This document shows positions 35,635-44,616 of a stretch of 64,000 nucleotides of DNA, in pieces; the first letter of the stretch is position 1; each line of letters opens with the position of its first letter. Under the pieces are notes generated by a model. The model made no database searches and was not told where the DNA came from. It worked only from the letters and a program-made list of their open reading frames with translations. Source of the DNA: Palsa-506 sp963755815 (lineage in GTDB: Bacteria; Actinomycetota; Actinomycetes; Streptosporangiales; Streptosporangiaceae); NCBI GenBank assembly GCA_963755815.1, contig CAVWLF010000003.1:124001-188000 (forward strand). The letters run 5' to 3'. The translations under genes were made by a program, and so were the position numbers.

Positions 35635-36483
35635 GTGGGCAGTCAGGTACCTGGCGAGCAGACTCCCCCGGGGCAGGCGCCCCCCGAGCCCGTGGCCGTC
35701 GGATCAGTGCATGATCCGCTGCCCGAGGCGCTTCAGCTGGCCCGTGGCGCGGCCGACAACGGGCTCGCCCTCAAGCTGCTCGGCGGGCTGGCGGTCCGGA
35801 TCATCTGCCCTGAATACCCGCCCCGGCTGCGCCGGGACCAGGACATCGACTTCGCCTGCTTGTCCAAGGGGCGCAAGGACGTGGCGGCCTACCTGGAGCG
35901 CAGCGGCTGCACGGCCGACCGCCGGTTCAACAATCTCAACGGCGACAAGCAGATGTACTTCAACGCGCCGTCGGGCCGCCCCATCGACGTGATGGTCGAC
36001 CGGCTGACCATGTGCCACACGCTCGACTTCAGGCCATCGTTCGGGCGGCTGCCGCTGACCGTGGACGCCATCGATGTGCTGCTGTCCAAGCTGCAGATCG
36101 TCGAGCTGAACGAGAAGGACGTCAGGGACATCCTGCACCTGCTCAGCGCCCTGCCGGTGCGCGGCGAGGGCCAGGGCGGCGGGCGGCATGCGGCCGGCCC
36201 GGCGGGTGACGGTCCCGCCATTGACATCGACCGCTTCAGCAAGCTGCTCGGCGCGGACTGGGGCTGGTGGCGGACGGTCACCGGCAACCTGGCCAAGCTG
36301 CCGGGTCTCGTCGCGGAGCGGCCGGACCTTACCCCGCCCGGCGCGTCGTACGACGCGGTCGAGCAGAGCAGGCAGCTGCTCCAGATTGCCGAGTCGGCGC
36401 CCAAGGGGGTCAAGTGGAAGCTGCGGGCGAACGTCGGCGACCGGGTGCGCTGGTACGAGCTGCCGGAGGAGGTCGACCACTGA
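35635..36483 (+). CDS. Nucleotidyltransferase-fold protein (AbiEii/MNT-like)
   Basis: A 282-aa protein started at GTG 35635 with AAAGGAG upstream. The fold is shown by LALKLLGGLAVRI (G-G-x-A/S in the first helix) and RRDQDIDFACLSKGRKDVAA (D-x-D metal pair), then GRPIDVMVDRL (third acidic residue) and LSKLQIVELNEKDVRDIL. This is the pattern of nucleotidyltransferase proteins related to AbiEii toxins, but no AbiEi-type antitoxin is adjacent. The C-terminal third has no recognisable domain. The role is unknown; a metallophosphoesterase follows at 36584. Confidence 0.7.
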   Translation: MGSQVPGEQTPPGQAPPEPVAVGSVHDPLPEALQLARGAADNGLALKLLGGLAVRIICPEYPPRLRRDQDIDFACLSKGRKDVAAYLERSGCTADRRFNNLNGDKQMYFNAPSGRPIDVMVDRLTMCHTLDFRPSFGRLPLTVDAIDVLLSKLQIVELNEKDVRDILHLLSALPVRGEGQGGGRHAAGPAGDGPAIDIDRFSKLLGADWGWWRTVTGNLAKLPGLVAERPDLTPPGASYDAVEQSRQLLQIAESAPKGVKWKLRANVGDRVRWYELPEEVDH

Positions 36484-36518
36484 CGGATCTCAGGACGGTT
36501 CCGACCTTTTACATATGC

Positions 36519-36548
36519 TTGACGCTTCGTTGCAATGGGTGCTACACC
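36519..36548 (+). promoter_or_regulatory. Candidate promoter of the metallophosphoesterase gene
   Basis: TTGACG at 36519-36524 and TACACC at 36543-36548, separated by 18 bases, fit a housekeeping-type promoter about 35 bases before the start codon. Local AT content is raised. Assignment is by eye only. Confidence 0.4.
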
Positions 36549-36583
36549 GTTGCACAGGGAGCGCGTAAGGGCGTGATGGTCGC

Positions 36584-37522
36584 ATGAAAGTCTTTTTCGC
36601 CACCGATATTCACGGCTCGGAGATCTGCTGGCGGAAGTTCCTGAACGCCGCCGCGTTCTACAAGGCCGACATCGTGGTGCTGGGCGGGGACGTCACCGGC
36701 AAGGTGATGGTGCCGGTGGTCGCTCACACGGGGTACTGGCAGGTCGTGCTGCGCGGCGAGACCATCCGGATGGAGACGCAGCAGGAACTGGACGACCTCA
36801 AGACGCGGGTCCGTAACACCGGGTCCTACCCGGCCATCGTCACGCCCGACGAGCTCTCCGCGCTGAGCAGCGAGGAAGGCGCGATTGACCGCCGGTTCAC
36901 CACTGAGATGGTGCACTCACTCGACCGGTGGCTGGACATGGCCGACGGGAAGCTGGCCGGCCATGACATCCCGTGCATCCTCAATGGCGGCAACGACGAC
37001 ATCTGGGAGATCGACGACATCATCGAGGCGTCACCCAGCGTGAGCTTCGGCGAGGGCAAGATGCTCGACCTCGATGGTTTCCACCTGGTCTCGATGGGAT
37101 GGACCAACCCGACTCCGTGGGACACCTTCCGGGAGGCACCGGAGGAGGAACTGGCCAGGAAGATCGAGGCCGTGGCCAGCCAGATACCGGACATGGAGCG
37201 GGCGATCTTCAACTTCCACGCGCCGCCGTACGGCACCGGCCTGGACGAGGCGCCGGAGCTTGACAGCACGCTGCGGCCGACGCACGGGGGAGCGGTGATG
37301 AAGGCGGTTGGCTCGACCGCCGTGCGGGATGCCATCCTGGCCCATCAGCCGATGCTCTCGGTGCATGGCCACATTCACGAGAGCCGCGGAATCAAGCGGC
37401 TGGGCCGGACGCTGGCCATCAATCCGGGCAGCGTCTACGGCGACGGCGTCCTGCAGGGTGCCGTGCTTGAGCTGAACCCGAAGAAGGGCAAAGTCACCAA
37501 ATACCTTCTGGTGAATGGATAA
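36584..37522 (+). CDS. Calcineurin-like metallophosphoesterase
   Basis: A 312-aa phosphoesterase. Metal-binding motifs appear in order: DIHGS at residue 8-12, VVLGGDVTG, LNGGNDD (GNxx, unusual D after N), FNFHAPP and VHGHIHESRG. A long insert of about 80 residues between the second and third motifs (residues 45-125) is predicted helical and contains the phrase TTEMVHSLDRWLDMAD. Substrate is unknown; the neighbouring nucleotidyltransferase-fold gene makes a nucleotide or RNA-end substrate conceivable. Confidence 0.87.
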   Translation: MKVFFATDIHGSEICWRKFLNAAAFYKADIVVLGGDVTGKVMVPVVAHTGYWQVVLRGETIRMETQQELDDLKTRVRNTGSYPAIVTPDELSALSSEEGAIDRRFTTEMVHSLDRWLDMADGKLAGHDIPCILNGGNDDIWEIDDIIEASPSVSFGEGKMLDLDGFHLVSMGWTNPTPWDTFREAPEEELARKIEAVASQIPDMERAIFNFHAPPYGTGLDEAPELDSTLRPTHGGAVMKAVGSTAVRDAILAHQPMLSVHGHIHESRGIKRLGRTLAINPGSVYGDGVLQGAVLELNPKKGKVTKYLLVNG

Positions 37523-37619
37523 GCATCAATTTCTGCGATATTCACGACGGACTGTAGTGATCTCACGGCGCGAGCGGGCTACGATCTGGTCCTGATAAAT
37601 CACCACTTGGGAGGCGAGC

Positions 37620-39248
37620 ATGGCGGCCGAGACTGTCGGTGGCGAGACCCCGACACTATTCCTCCGCAAGGCGACCGGCCTGGTCAGAGGCTGGTCGGTC
37701 AGAGACTCGATCATCTACGCGTGCCTGGCGACTAACTTCGTCACGCTCGGGATTTACGAGTTCACCTTCGCCGGCCCCGCGTTCCCCACGGGCCAGCTGA
37801 TTACCGCCGTGATCATCTCCGGCATCTGGGTGTCGTTCCTGGTCATCGCGTACGCGGGGCTCATTGTGACGATCCCGCGGGCGGGCGGTGACTACGTCTG
37901 GCAGAGCCGCATCCTCGGCAGCGGCATCGGTTTCGTGATGGCGGCCACCGGGTGGTGGTTCATCCTCTGGCTGTGGGCGCCCATCTACGGCAACATCCTG
38001 TCGGTCCAGCTGTTCCAGCCGATCTGGGCGACCATGCAGTGGACCTGGCCAGCGGGCGGCGCGGTGTGGTTCGGCACCAACAACGGGATCTTCATCGTGA
38101 CGCTCATCACGATCGCGCTGGCCGGCGTGCTGGTCTCGCTCGGGATGTCCGGCTACGCGAAGGTCCAGAAGTGGTGCTTCCTCGGCGGCATGATCGGGTT
38201 CGCCGTCGTCGCGCTCTTGCTGCTGACTCACTCGCACGCCAGCTTCGTCGCCTCGTTCAACACCGAGGCGCAGAAGATCTTCGGCGTCAGCAACGCCTAC
38301 CACGGCACGAACGTCCTGGCCGCCAAGGCCGGGTACACCACGTCGAAGCTCGGCTTCGGCCCGCTCGGGCCGACGATGCTGCTGGTGCCCGCGCTGATGT
38401 TCTTCCTGCTGTGGCCGAACTGGGGCGCCACGCTCTACGGCGAGATCCGCGGCGCGAGCGACTTCAAGCGCGTGTTCATGGGCATGTTCACCGGCCTGTG
38501 GATCACGGTGGCCTGCACGGTCATCTTCCTGCTGCTGATCGCCAAGACCATCGGCTGGGGCTTCTACCAGAACCTCAACTCGCTCGACTACAACCTCACG
38601 CCGCGGTTCGGCATCTGGCCCTACCCGTTCATGTTCGCCGGCTGGATGGTGCACAACCAGGCGTTCCAGATCGCGCTGATCCTGGTCCTGAGCCTGTGGT
38701 TCTTCGGCTGGGTGGGCACCTTGTTCCTGTCCTCGACCCGGGTCATCTTTGCGGCCGCGTTCGACCGCGTGCTGCCCGACCGGGCGGCCGAGGTTTCGGA
38801 GAAGCGGAAGGTGCCGGTCTGGTCGCTGTTCCTGATGCTGCTCCCGGCGGTCGGCCTGGCCGCCATCTACGCCTACTCGACGACGTTCCGGAGCTACACG
38901 CTGGACGCCACGCTGGTCATCGCGGTGACTTACCTGTTCAGCGCGATCGCGGTGGTCATCCTGCCGTGGCGCAAGCCCGACCTGTGGCGGGCGTCGCCGG
39001 CCAGCCGGATCAAGATCTTCGGCGTGCAGATCGTCCCGGTCGCCGGGGTCATCACGATCGGGCTGCTCGGCTTCAACCTGTACGAGTGGATGACGAACTC
39101 CCTGTACTTCGTGAACAACCGCGACTCGCTGTACTACATGGGCGCGATGTACGTGCTCGCGATCATCATCTACGTGACGGCGCGGATCGTGCGCAACCGG
39201 CAGGGAATCGACCTCGGTCTCATCAACAAGGAGATCCCGGTCGAGTAA
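37620..39248 (+). CDS. APC family amino acid/amine permease
   Basis: A 542-aa integral membrane transporter with about 12 helices, beginning WSVRDSIIYACLATNFVTLG and with the consensus TIPRAGGDYVWQSRILGSGIG near helix 3. ATG 37620 has GGGAGGCGA upstream. It lies directly before the demethylating dehydrogenase and etfBA, separated from them by a strong hairpin at 39275-39316. Uptake of a quaternary or secondary amine (for example sarcosine or dimethylglycine) would fit the context, but the substrate cannot be read from the sequence. Confidence 0.87.
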   Translation: MAAETVGGETPTLFLRKATGLVRGWSVRDSIIYACLATNFVTLGIYEFTFAGPAFPTGQLITAVIISGIWVSFLVIAYAGLIVTIPRAGGDYVWQSRILGSGIGFVMAATGWWFILWLWAPIYGNILSVQLFQPIWATMQWTWPAGGAVWFGTNNGIFIVTLITIALAGVLVSLGMSGYAKVQKWCFLGGMIGFAVVALLLLTHSHASFVASFNTEAQKIFGVSNAYHGTNVLAAKAGYTTSKLGFGPLGPTMLLVPALMFFLLWPNWGATLYGEIRGASDFKRVFMGMFTGLWITVACTVIFLLLIAKTIGWGFYQNLNSLDYNLTPRFGIWPYPFMFAGWMVHNQAFQIALILVLSLWFFGWVGTLFLSSTRVIFAAAFDRVLPDRAAEVSEKRKVPVWSLFLMLLPAVGLAAIYAYSTTFRSYTLDATLVIAVTYLFSAIAVVILPWRKPDLWRASPASRIKIFGVQIVPVAGVITIGLLGFNLYEWMTNSLYFVNNRDSLYYMGAMYVLAIIIYVTARIVRNRQGIDLGLINKEIPVE

Positions 39249-39274
39249 GGGTGCGCCGCCCGCCTGCGGGCAAC

Positions 39275-39316
39275 GTCTGGCCCCGCTGCCCGGATTTCCG
39301 GGGGGCGGGGCCAGAC
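39275..39316. terminator. Strong terminator-like hairpin after the APC permease
   Basis: GTCTGGCCCCGC at 39275-39286 pairs perfectly with GCGGGGCCAGAC at 39305-39316. The loop contains a second stem, CCCGG-ATTT-CCGGG. A combined stem of about 17 bp in a 42-base element is a good intrinsic or attenuating terminator even without a T-run. It may make the downstream dehydrogenase-etfBA genes independently expressed or attenuated. Confidence 0.7.
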
Positions 39317-39413
39317 TGGCGGAGGCGGCAATGCGCGGCGGGCGCGGGCCCGCGGCGCGGGCCCGTCAGCAGCGCAAGGTAACGGAGCGAGACGAACGGC
39401 GGGAACCAGCGGC

Positions 39414-41945
39414 ATGAATGACATCCCCACCCGGGCCAGCGCCGTCATCGTCGGCGCCGGCATCGTCGGCAATGGCCTGGCCTGCCACCTGGCCAGGCTG
39501 GGCTGGCGCGACATCGTGCTGGTCGACAAGGGCCCGATGCCCAACCCCGGCGGCTCGACCGGGCACGCCTCGAACTTCATCTTCCCGATCGAGTACTCGA
39601 AGATGATGATGGAGCTGACCCGCGACAGCACCGAGCAGTACCAGGCGCTGGGCGTCTTCACCGAGAGCGGCGGGATCGAGGTGGCCCGCACGGCCGCGCG
39701 GATGGAGGAATTCCGCCGCCGCGGCTCGGTCGCCCGGGCGTGGGGCATCCCCGCGCAGCACCTCTCGCCGGCCGAGGTGGCCAAGCTGGTCCCTTACCTG
39801 GACGAGTCGGTCATCCTCGGCGGGCTGTACTTTCCCACCGTCGGCGTGGTCGACTCGCTGCGCGCCGGGACGCTCATGCGCGAGGAGGCCCAGCGGCTCG
39901 GCGCCCTGACCGTGCTGGCCGGTACCGAGGTGCTCGGCATCGATACGGCACCCGGCGGCCGGGCGGGCCGCGCCGTCACCGCCGTGCGGACGACCAAGGG
40001 CGACATCGGCACCGATACCTGCGTTATCTGCTGTGGTGTCTGGAGCCCGCGGATCGCCCGGATGGCAGGCGCGCGCATCCCCCTCACCCCGATCGTGCAC
40101 CAGATGATCAGCGTGGGGCCGGTGCCGCTGTTCGCCGACACGGCCGGCGAGATCGCGTACCCGATCGTCCGGGACGTGGACACCAACATGTACGAGCGGC
40201 AGCACGGCGGCGACATGGAAGTCGGCTCGTACGCGCACCGGCCGATCATCGTCGGCCCCGACGACATCCCGTCCATCGAGGAGTCGGTCCTCTCGCCGAC
40301 CGAGATGCCGTTCACCCAGGACGACTTCGACCCGCAGCTGCTGCAGGCCCTCGAGCTCATGCCCGAGCTGCTCGGCGACGAGCGGGTCGGCATCCGCTAC
40401 TCGATCAACGGGCTGATCTCGATGACCCCGGACGGCCACCCGGCACTCGGCGAGACGCCCGAGGTCAGCGGGCTGTGGTCGGCCGCGGCCAGCTGGATCA
40501 AGGAAGGCCCCGGCATCTCCCGCGCGGTCGCCGAGTGGATGAGCGGCCGGACCCCTCAGATCGACATCCACGAGGCCGACATCTCCCGGTTCCACGGCCA
40601 CCAGCGCACCACCGCGCACGTCACCGCCCGGGCGCGCGAGGGCTTCAACAAGATGTACGGGATCGTGCACCCGGCCGAGCAGTGGGAGTCCGGCCGACCG
40701 CTGCGGGTCAGCCCGGCCTACGACCGCGAGCGGGATCTCGGTGCGGTGTTCATCGAGACGGCCGGCTGGGAGCGGCCCAACTGGTACGGATCAAATGAAA
40801 AACTTCTAGAACGGTATTCCGGTCAGCTCATGCCGCGCGAGGCGGAATGGGAATCCCGCTGGTGGTCGCCGATCATCAACGCCGAGCACCTGGCCATGCG
40901 GGACGCCTGCGGGCTGATCGACCTGTCCGCGTTCGCGGTGCTCGACATCACCGGGCCGGGGGCCCTGGCCGCGGTCCAGTCGGCCGCCGTCGCCCAGCTG
41001 GACGTGCGGGCCGGCCGGGTCGTGTACACCTCGCTGCTGGACGACAACGGTGGCTTCCGCGCCGACCTGACCATCATGCGGCTCGGCCCGGAGACATTCC
41101 GGGTGGTCACCGGCGGGGGCACCGGGATGATGGACAAGCAATGGCTGCGCGATCAGCTGCCCGCCGACGGGTCGGCGCAGCTGACCGATGTCACGTCCGC
41201 GTGGGCGACGTTCGGGATCTGGGGGCCGGATGCGCGGACCGTGCTGCAGTCCGTCACCGACGCTGACCTCTCGCATGCCGGGTTCCCGTTCGCGACCTGC
41301 CGGGAGGTGGAGATCGGCGGCGTCACGGTGCTGGCGTCCCGGATCTCCTATGTCGGCGAGCTCGGCTGGGAGCTGTACGTGCCGATCGAGCAGGGCGCCC
41401 GGGTGTGGGACACGATCTGGGCGGCCGGCCAGCCGCACGGGCTCGTTCCCGTCGGTATCGGGGTCTACGGCACGACCGGCCGGCTGGAGAAGGGCTACCG
41501 GGCCTATGGCGCCGAGCTCGAGGCCGACTACAACCTGGTCGAGGCGGGGATGACCCGCCCGAAGGTGAAGCCGCAGCCCTTCCGCGGCAAGGACGCCTAC
41601 CTGGCCCAGCGGGAGGTGCCGCCGTGCGCGGTGCTCTGCACGCTGACCGTGGATGATCACCGCTCGACCGCCGGGACGCTGCGCTACATGCTGGGCGGCG
41701 AGCCCATCCTGACCGCGGCCGGGGAGCCGCTGACGGACGCGAGGGGACGGCATTCCTACGTGACGAGCGCGGGATCCGGCCCGTCGGTCGGCAAGCACCT
41801 GCTGATGGCGTACCTGCCCGCCGAGCACGCCCGCGAGGGTAACCGGCTGGCCGTGGAGTATATGGCCGAGCAGCACCCGGTGACCGTCGCGGTGGCCGGC
41901 GCCACCCCGCTGTTCGACCCGGAGAACATCCGGGTCCGGAGCTGA
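39414..41945 (+). CDS. Dimethylglycine/sarcosine dehydrogenase-like FAD protein with GcvT domain
   Basis: An 843-aa multidomain flavoprotein of the DMGDH/sarcosine dehydrogenase family. The N-terminal DAO domain (about 8-370) has VIVGAGIVGNGLACHLARLG and GSTGHASNFIF, the latter with the His that is covalently flavinylated in relatives; an FAO_M-type segment follows; the C-terminal half (about 430-840) is a GcvT tetrahydrofolate-binding domain with its C-terminal barrel. The expected reaction is oxidative N-demethylation with transfer of the C1 unit to THF, giving 5,10-methylene-THF and reduced ETF. The etfBA genes follow 5 bases downstream. No ribosome site is obvious. Confidence 0.9.
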   Translation: MNDIPTRASAVIVGAGIVGNGLACHLARLGWRDIVLVDKGPMPNPGGSTGHASNFIFPIEYSKMMMELTRDSTEQYQALGVFTESGGIEVARTAARMEEFRRRGSVARAWGIPAQHLSPAEVAKLVPYLDESVILGGLYFPTVGVVDSLRAGTLMREEAQRLGALTVLAGTEVLGIDTAPGGRAGRAVTAVRTTKGDIGTDTCVICCGVWSPRIARMAGARIPLTPIVHQMISVGPVPLFADTAGEIAYPIVRDVDTNMYERQHGGDMEVGSYAHRPIIVGPDDIPSIEESVLSPTEMPFTQDDFDPQLLQALELMPELLGDERVGIRYSINGLISMTPDGHPALGETPEVSGLWSAAASWIKEGPGISRAVAEWMSGRTPQIDIHEADISRFHGHQRTTAHVTARAREGFNKMYGIVHPAEQWESGRPLRVSPAYDRERDLGAVFIETAGWERPNWYGSNEKLLERYSGQLMPREAEWESRWWSPIINAEHLAMRDACGLIDLSAFAVLDITGPGALAAVQSAAVAQLDVRAGRVVYTSLLDDNGGFRADLTIMRLGPETFRVVTGGGTGMMDKQWLRDQLPADGSAQLTDVTSAWATFGIWGPDARTVLQSVTDADLSHAGFPFATCREVEIGGVTVLASRISYVGELGWELYVPIEQGARVWDTIWAAGQPHGLVPVGIGVYGTTGRLEKGYRAYGAELEADYNLVEAGMTRPKVKPQPFRGKDAYLAQREVPPCAVLCTLTVDDHRSTAGTLRYMLGGEPILTAAGEPLTDARGRHSYVTSAGSGPSVGKHLLMAYLPAEHAREGNRLAVEYMAEQHPVTVAVAGATPLFDPENIRVRS

Positions 41946-41950
41946 CCGGC

Positions 41951-42757
41951 ATGGAGATCCTGGTCTGCGTCAAGCGGGTGCCCATGGTCGGGGGCAAGGT
42001 CGTGGTCACGCCGGACGGCCAGGACGTCGACACCCGGATGTCCGGCTTCACGGTCAGCCCGCACGAGGAATGCGCCGTCGAGGAAGCCGTCCAGATCACC
42101 GAGCGGCTCGGCGGGACCGTGACGGTGCTGACCCTCGGGCCCGCCGAGGCCGCCGATCAGCTGCGGGACATGCTGGCCCTCGGGGCCGGCCACGGCGTGC
42201 TGCTGGAGACCGACGGGCGGGAATGGGGGCCGATCGCCACGGCGGCGGCCATCACCGATGCCGTCCGCCGCCGGGCCGCCGGGCCGGACGGCGGCTATGA
42301 CCTGCTGCTGTTCGGGAACGAGGCCGCCGACACCGGGGATTACCAGGTTCCGGTGCGGGTCGCGCACGCCCTCGGGCTGCCCTGCGTCACCGGGATCAAG
42401 AACCTGGAGATCAGCGAGTCACCGGATCCGGCCGGTGCCGGTGGCGGTGCCGCGGCCGGGGCGCGAGCCCGCCGGGAGTACCGGGGCAGCGAGGAGATCT
42501 TTGACCTGGCGCTGCCCGCCGTCATCAGCGTGAAGGAGGGCATCAACCTGCCCCGGTACCCCTCGCTTCCCGGGCGGCTGCGGGCGAAGCGGGCCGTGAT
42601 CGAGCAGTTCCAGCCTGAGTTCCAGGCCGAGGGACTGCGGAAGGAAATGCTCCGGGTGCCGCCAGGCGAGAGCAAGCGCGCGGAGATCCTCGGCACCGGG
42701 GCGGACGCGGTCCCGGCCCTGGTCCGCCTGCTGGACGAGCTCGGGGTGCTGTCATGA
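41951..42757 (+). CDS. etfB: Electron transfer flavoprotein subunit beta
   Basis: A 268-aa ETF beta subunit. Family features are MEILVCVKRVP at the start, MSGFTVSPHEECAVEEA, VTVLTLGPAEAADQLRDMLA and the recognition-loop region LLLFGNEAADTGDYQVPVRV, which carries the AMP-binding Asp/Thr of the family. A Gly/Ala-rich insert near residue 160 is unusual. With EtfA it should carry electrons from the neighbouring demethylating dehydrogenase to the quinone pool via an ETF-QO. Confidence 0.93.
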   Translation: MEILVCVKRVPMVGGKVVVTPDGQDVDTRMSGFTVSPHEECAVEEAVQITERLGGTVTVLTLGPAEAADQLRDMLALGAGHGVLLETDGREWGPIATAAAITDAVRRRAAGPDGGYDLLLFGNEAADTGDYQVPVRVAHALGLPCVTGIKNLEISESPDPAGAGGGAAAGARARREYRGSEEIFDLALPAVISVKEGINLPRYPSLPGRLRAKRAVIEQFQPEFQAEGLRKEMLRVPPGESKRAEILGTGADAVPALVRLLDELGVLS

Positions 42758-43839
42758 CGGTGCTATGCCTGGTCGAATTGGACGGCGGCGGGGCGGCGGA
42801 CGCCTCGCTGCGCGCGCTCGCCTTCGGCCGCGACCTCGCGGCCAGCACTGGGCCCGCCAGCACTGGGCCCGCCAGCGCCGGGCCCGCCAGCACTGGGCCC
42901 GCCAGCACTGGGCCCGCCAGCACTGGGCCGGCCAGCACTGGGGAGCCGGCCGGGGAGAGCCTGGCCGCGGTCGTGTTCGGGCCAGCGGCCGCAGTGCCGG
43001 CCGACGCGCTGGCGGCGGCGGGCGTATCCGCTGCCTACGCGGCCGAGTCGGACCGGCTGACCGGCTATGCCCCGCTGGCCTGGGCGCGCGCCCTCGCGGA
43101 GCTGGCCGGGGTGTCATCCGCCACGGCGGTGGTCGCGGCGGCCACCGACCACGGGAACGAGGTGCTCGCGCATCTCGCCGCGATCACCGGCCTGCCGATG
43201 GCGGCGAACTGCGTCACCGCGGCCCGGGCGCCCGACGGCAGCTGCCGGCTCGTCCGGCACCGCTGGGCCGGCAGCCTGCTGGAGGACGCCGTGCTGGGCG
43301 CGTCGCCGGCGCTGCTCACCGTGGCCGTCGACGCCGTCGCGGCCACTCCGGCGGCGGCGCCCGCGGCGATCATGGTGCACGCCTTTCAGCCCGCCCTGGA
43401 CGACGCGGACGTCGCGGTCTGCGCCACCGAGTCGGCCGAGCGCAGCGGCGGGGTGTCGCTGGCCACGGCGCGGGTGGTGGTCGGCGGCGGCCGCGGCGTC
43501 GGCGGCCCGGAGGGCTTCGGCGCGCTGGAGGAGCTAGCCGGGCTGCTCGGCGGGGCGCTGGGAGTATCCCGGGTGGTCACCAGCCAGGGCTGGCGCCCGC
43601 ACAAGCAGCAGGTCGGGCAGACCGGCACCCGCATCTCGCCCGAGCTGTACCTGGCCTGCGGGATCAGCGGCGCGATCCAGCACATGGCCGGATGCCTGTC
43701 CGCCAAGCACATCGTGGCGGTCAACACCGACCCGGACGCCCCGATCATTTCGCACGCCGACTACGCGGTGATCGGTGACCTGAACCAGGTGATTCCGGCG
43801 CTGGTGACCGCCCTGCGGGCACGGTCCGGCTCGCCCTGA
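42754..43839 (+). CDS. etfA: Electron transfer flavoprotein subunit alpha with Ala-Ser-Thr-Gly-Pro repeat insert
   Basis: A 361-aa ETF alpha subunit, overlapping etfB (ATGA). The C-terminal FAD domain has ARVVVGGGRGVGGPEGFG, then the signature WRPHKQQVGQTGTRISPELY and ACGISGAIQHMAGC, ending in VAVNTDPDAPIISHADYAV. The N-terminal domain contains a 35-residue insert of ASTGP pentapeptides at about residues 30-64 that no ETF needs, placed in the first helix-loop. Function is probably preserved because the insert is in frame and at a surface loop. Confidence 0.93.
   Translation: MTVLCLVELDGGGAADASLRALAFGRDLAASTGPASTGPASAGPASTGPASTGPASTGPASTGEPAGESLAAVVFGPAAAVPADALAAAGVSAAYAAESDRLTGYAPLAWARALAELAGVSSATAVVAAATDHGNEVLAHLAAITGLPMAANCVTAARAPDGSCRLVRHRWAGSLLEDAVLGASPALLTVAVDAVAATPAAAPAAIMVHAFQPALDDADVAVCATESAERSGGVSLATARVVVGGGRGVGGPEGFGALEELAGLLGGALGVSRVVTSQGWRPHKQQVGQTGTRISPELYLACGISGAIQHMAGCLSAKHIVAVNTDPDAPIISHADYAVIGDLNQVIPALVTALRARSGSP
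42841..42945 (+). repeat. Seven tandem 15-bp repeats in etfA
   Basis: Seven consecutive copies of GCCAGCACTGGGCCC (third copy GCCAGCGCCGGGCCC, sixth ends in G, seventh ends GGGGAG) encode seven Ala-Ser-Thr-Gly-Pro-like pentapeptides. The array length is a multiple of three and can expand or shrink without frameshift. Confidence 0.9.
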
Positions 43840-43855
43840 CCGGGCCGCTCCCGGT
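43839..43855. terminator. Weak hairpin between convergent etfA and PAP2 genes
   Basis: ACCGGG and CCCGGT pair across the 5-base loop CCGCT, directly after the etfA stop. It is followed by four tandem CGGCC units. The stem is short, so a terminator role is tentative. Confidence 0.35.
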
Positions 43856-43894
43856 GCGGTGCCCGGCCCGGCCCGGCCCGGCCCGGAACGGTGG

Positions 43895-44566
43895 CTAGGT
43901 GGTGGTCTTCCGCCAGCGGCGATCCATGACCCCGGCGACGGCCTGGCCGGTTCCCGCGCCGATGAGCGCGCCGACCACGGTGTCCCCTGGGTAGTGCACT
44001 CCCGTGTGCACGCGGGAGTACGCCACCGCCGCCGCGGCGAATCTCAGTCCCGAGCCGAGCCAGGGCAGCTCGCGCCCCACGGCCGACGCGAACGCGAAGC
44101 CGGCCGCCGAATGCCCGGACGGGAAGGACGACGATGACGGCATCGGCACCTGACGCTGGTCCGGCACGCCGGCCCCCGCGCGGTCGGGCCGCTGCCGGGC
44201 GTACAGGGACTTGACGCCCAGGTTCACCAGGGCCGAGGTGACGCCGATCGCGACGGTTCCGGTCAGCGCAGCGCGCCGGCCCCGCCGCCCGCCGGCGATG
44301 GCCAGCCCGGCCGCGATGCCCAGCCAGAGCCGGGAGTTATTCGCCGCATTTGATAGCCGCCGGACCGGGACGTCAAGCACCGGGGTCGATGCGGAGGCCA
44401 CCGCGGCGTAGACGGCGCGATCCACCCCGCCGAGCTCCCGGAGGCTCTCCGCGAGCCGCTGCCGCGCCGGGTTCCTGGCGCCCGCCAGCCGGTCGGCCAG
44501 CCGCTCGGTCACCGGACTCGGGACCGGATCCGCCCCCGGTCCGGCGGCATGATCGCTCGACGGCAC
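43895..44566 (-). CDS. PAP2-family phosphatase
   Basis: A 223-aa membrane phosphatase of lipid or prenyl phosphates. The three family motifs are KSLYARQRPD (KxxxxxxRP), PSGH in FPSGHSAAGFA, and SRVHTGVHYPGD (SRxxxxxHxxxD). Four or five hydrophobic segments span residues 65-215. A divergent lipid-kinase gene starts 50 bases away; the pair (kinase and phosphatase) suggests joint control of phosphatidate or polyprenyl phosphate pools. Confidence 0.92.
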   Translation of the reverse strand: MPSSDHAAGPGADPVPSPVTERLADRLAGARNPARQRLAESLRELGGVDRAVYAAVASASTPVLDVPVRRLSNAANNSRLWLGIAAGLAIAGGRRGRRAALTGTVAIGVTSALVNLGVKSLYARQRPDRAGAGVPDQRQVPMPSSSSFPSGHSAAGFAFASAVGRELPWLGSGLRFAAAAVAYSRVHTGVHYPGDTVVGALIGAGTGQAVAGVMDRRWRKTTT

Positions 44567-44616
44567 CGGCGTATGCTAGCACTCCGGGTCGAACGGCTGG
44601 TAGTGGCCGACAGCGG

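Noticed and set aside
35635..36483. AbiE toxin-antitoxin system
   Set aside because: The nucleotidyltransferase fold is there, but no AbiEi-type winged-helix antitoxin gene is adjacent, and the neighbour is a metallophosphoesterase.
42841..42945. CRISPR or mobile repeat array
   Set aside because: Units are 15 bp with no spacers and are translated in frame within etfA; they are coding tandem repeats.
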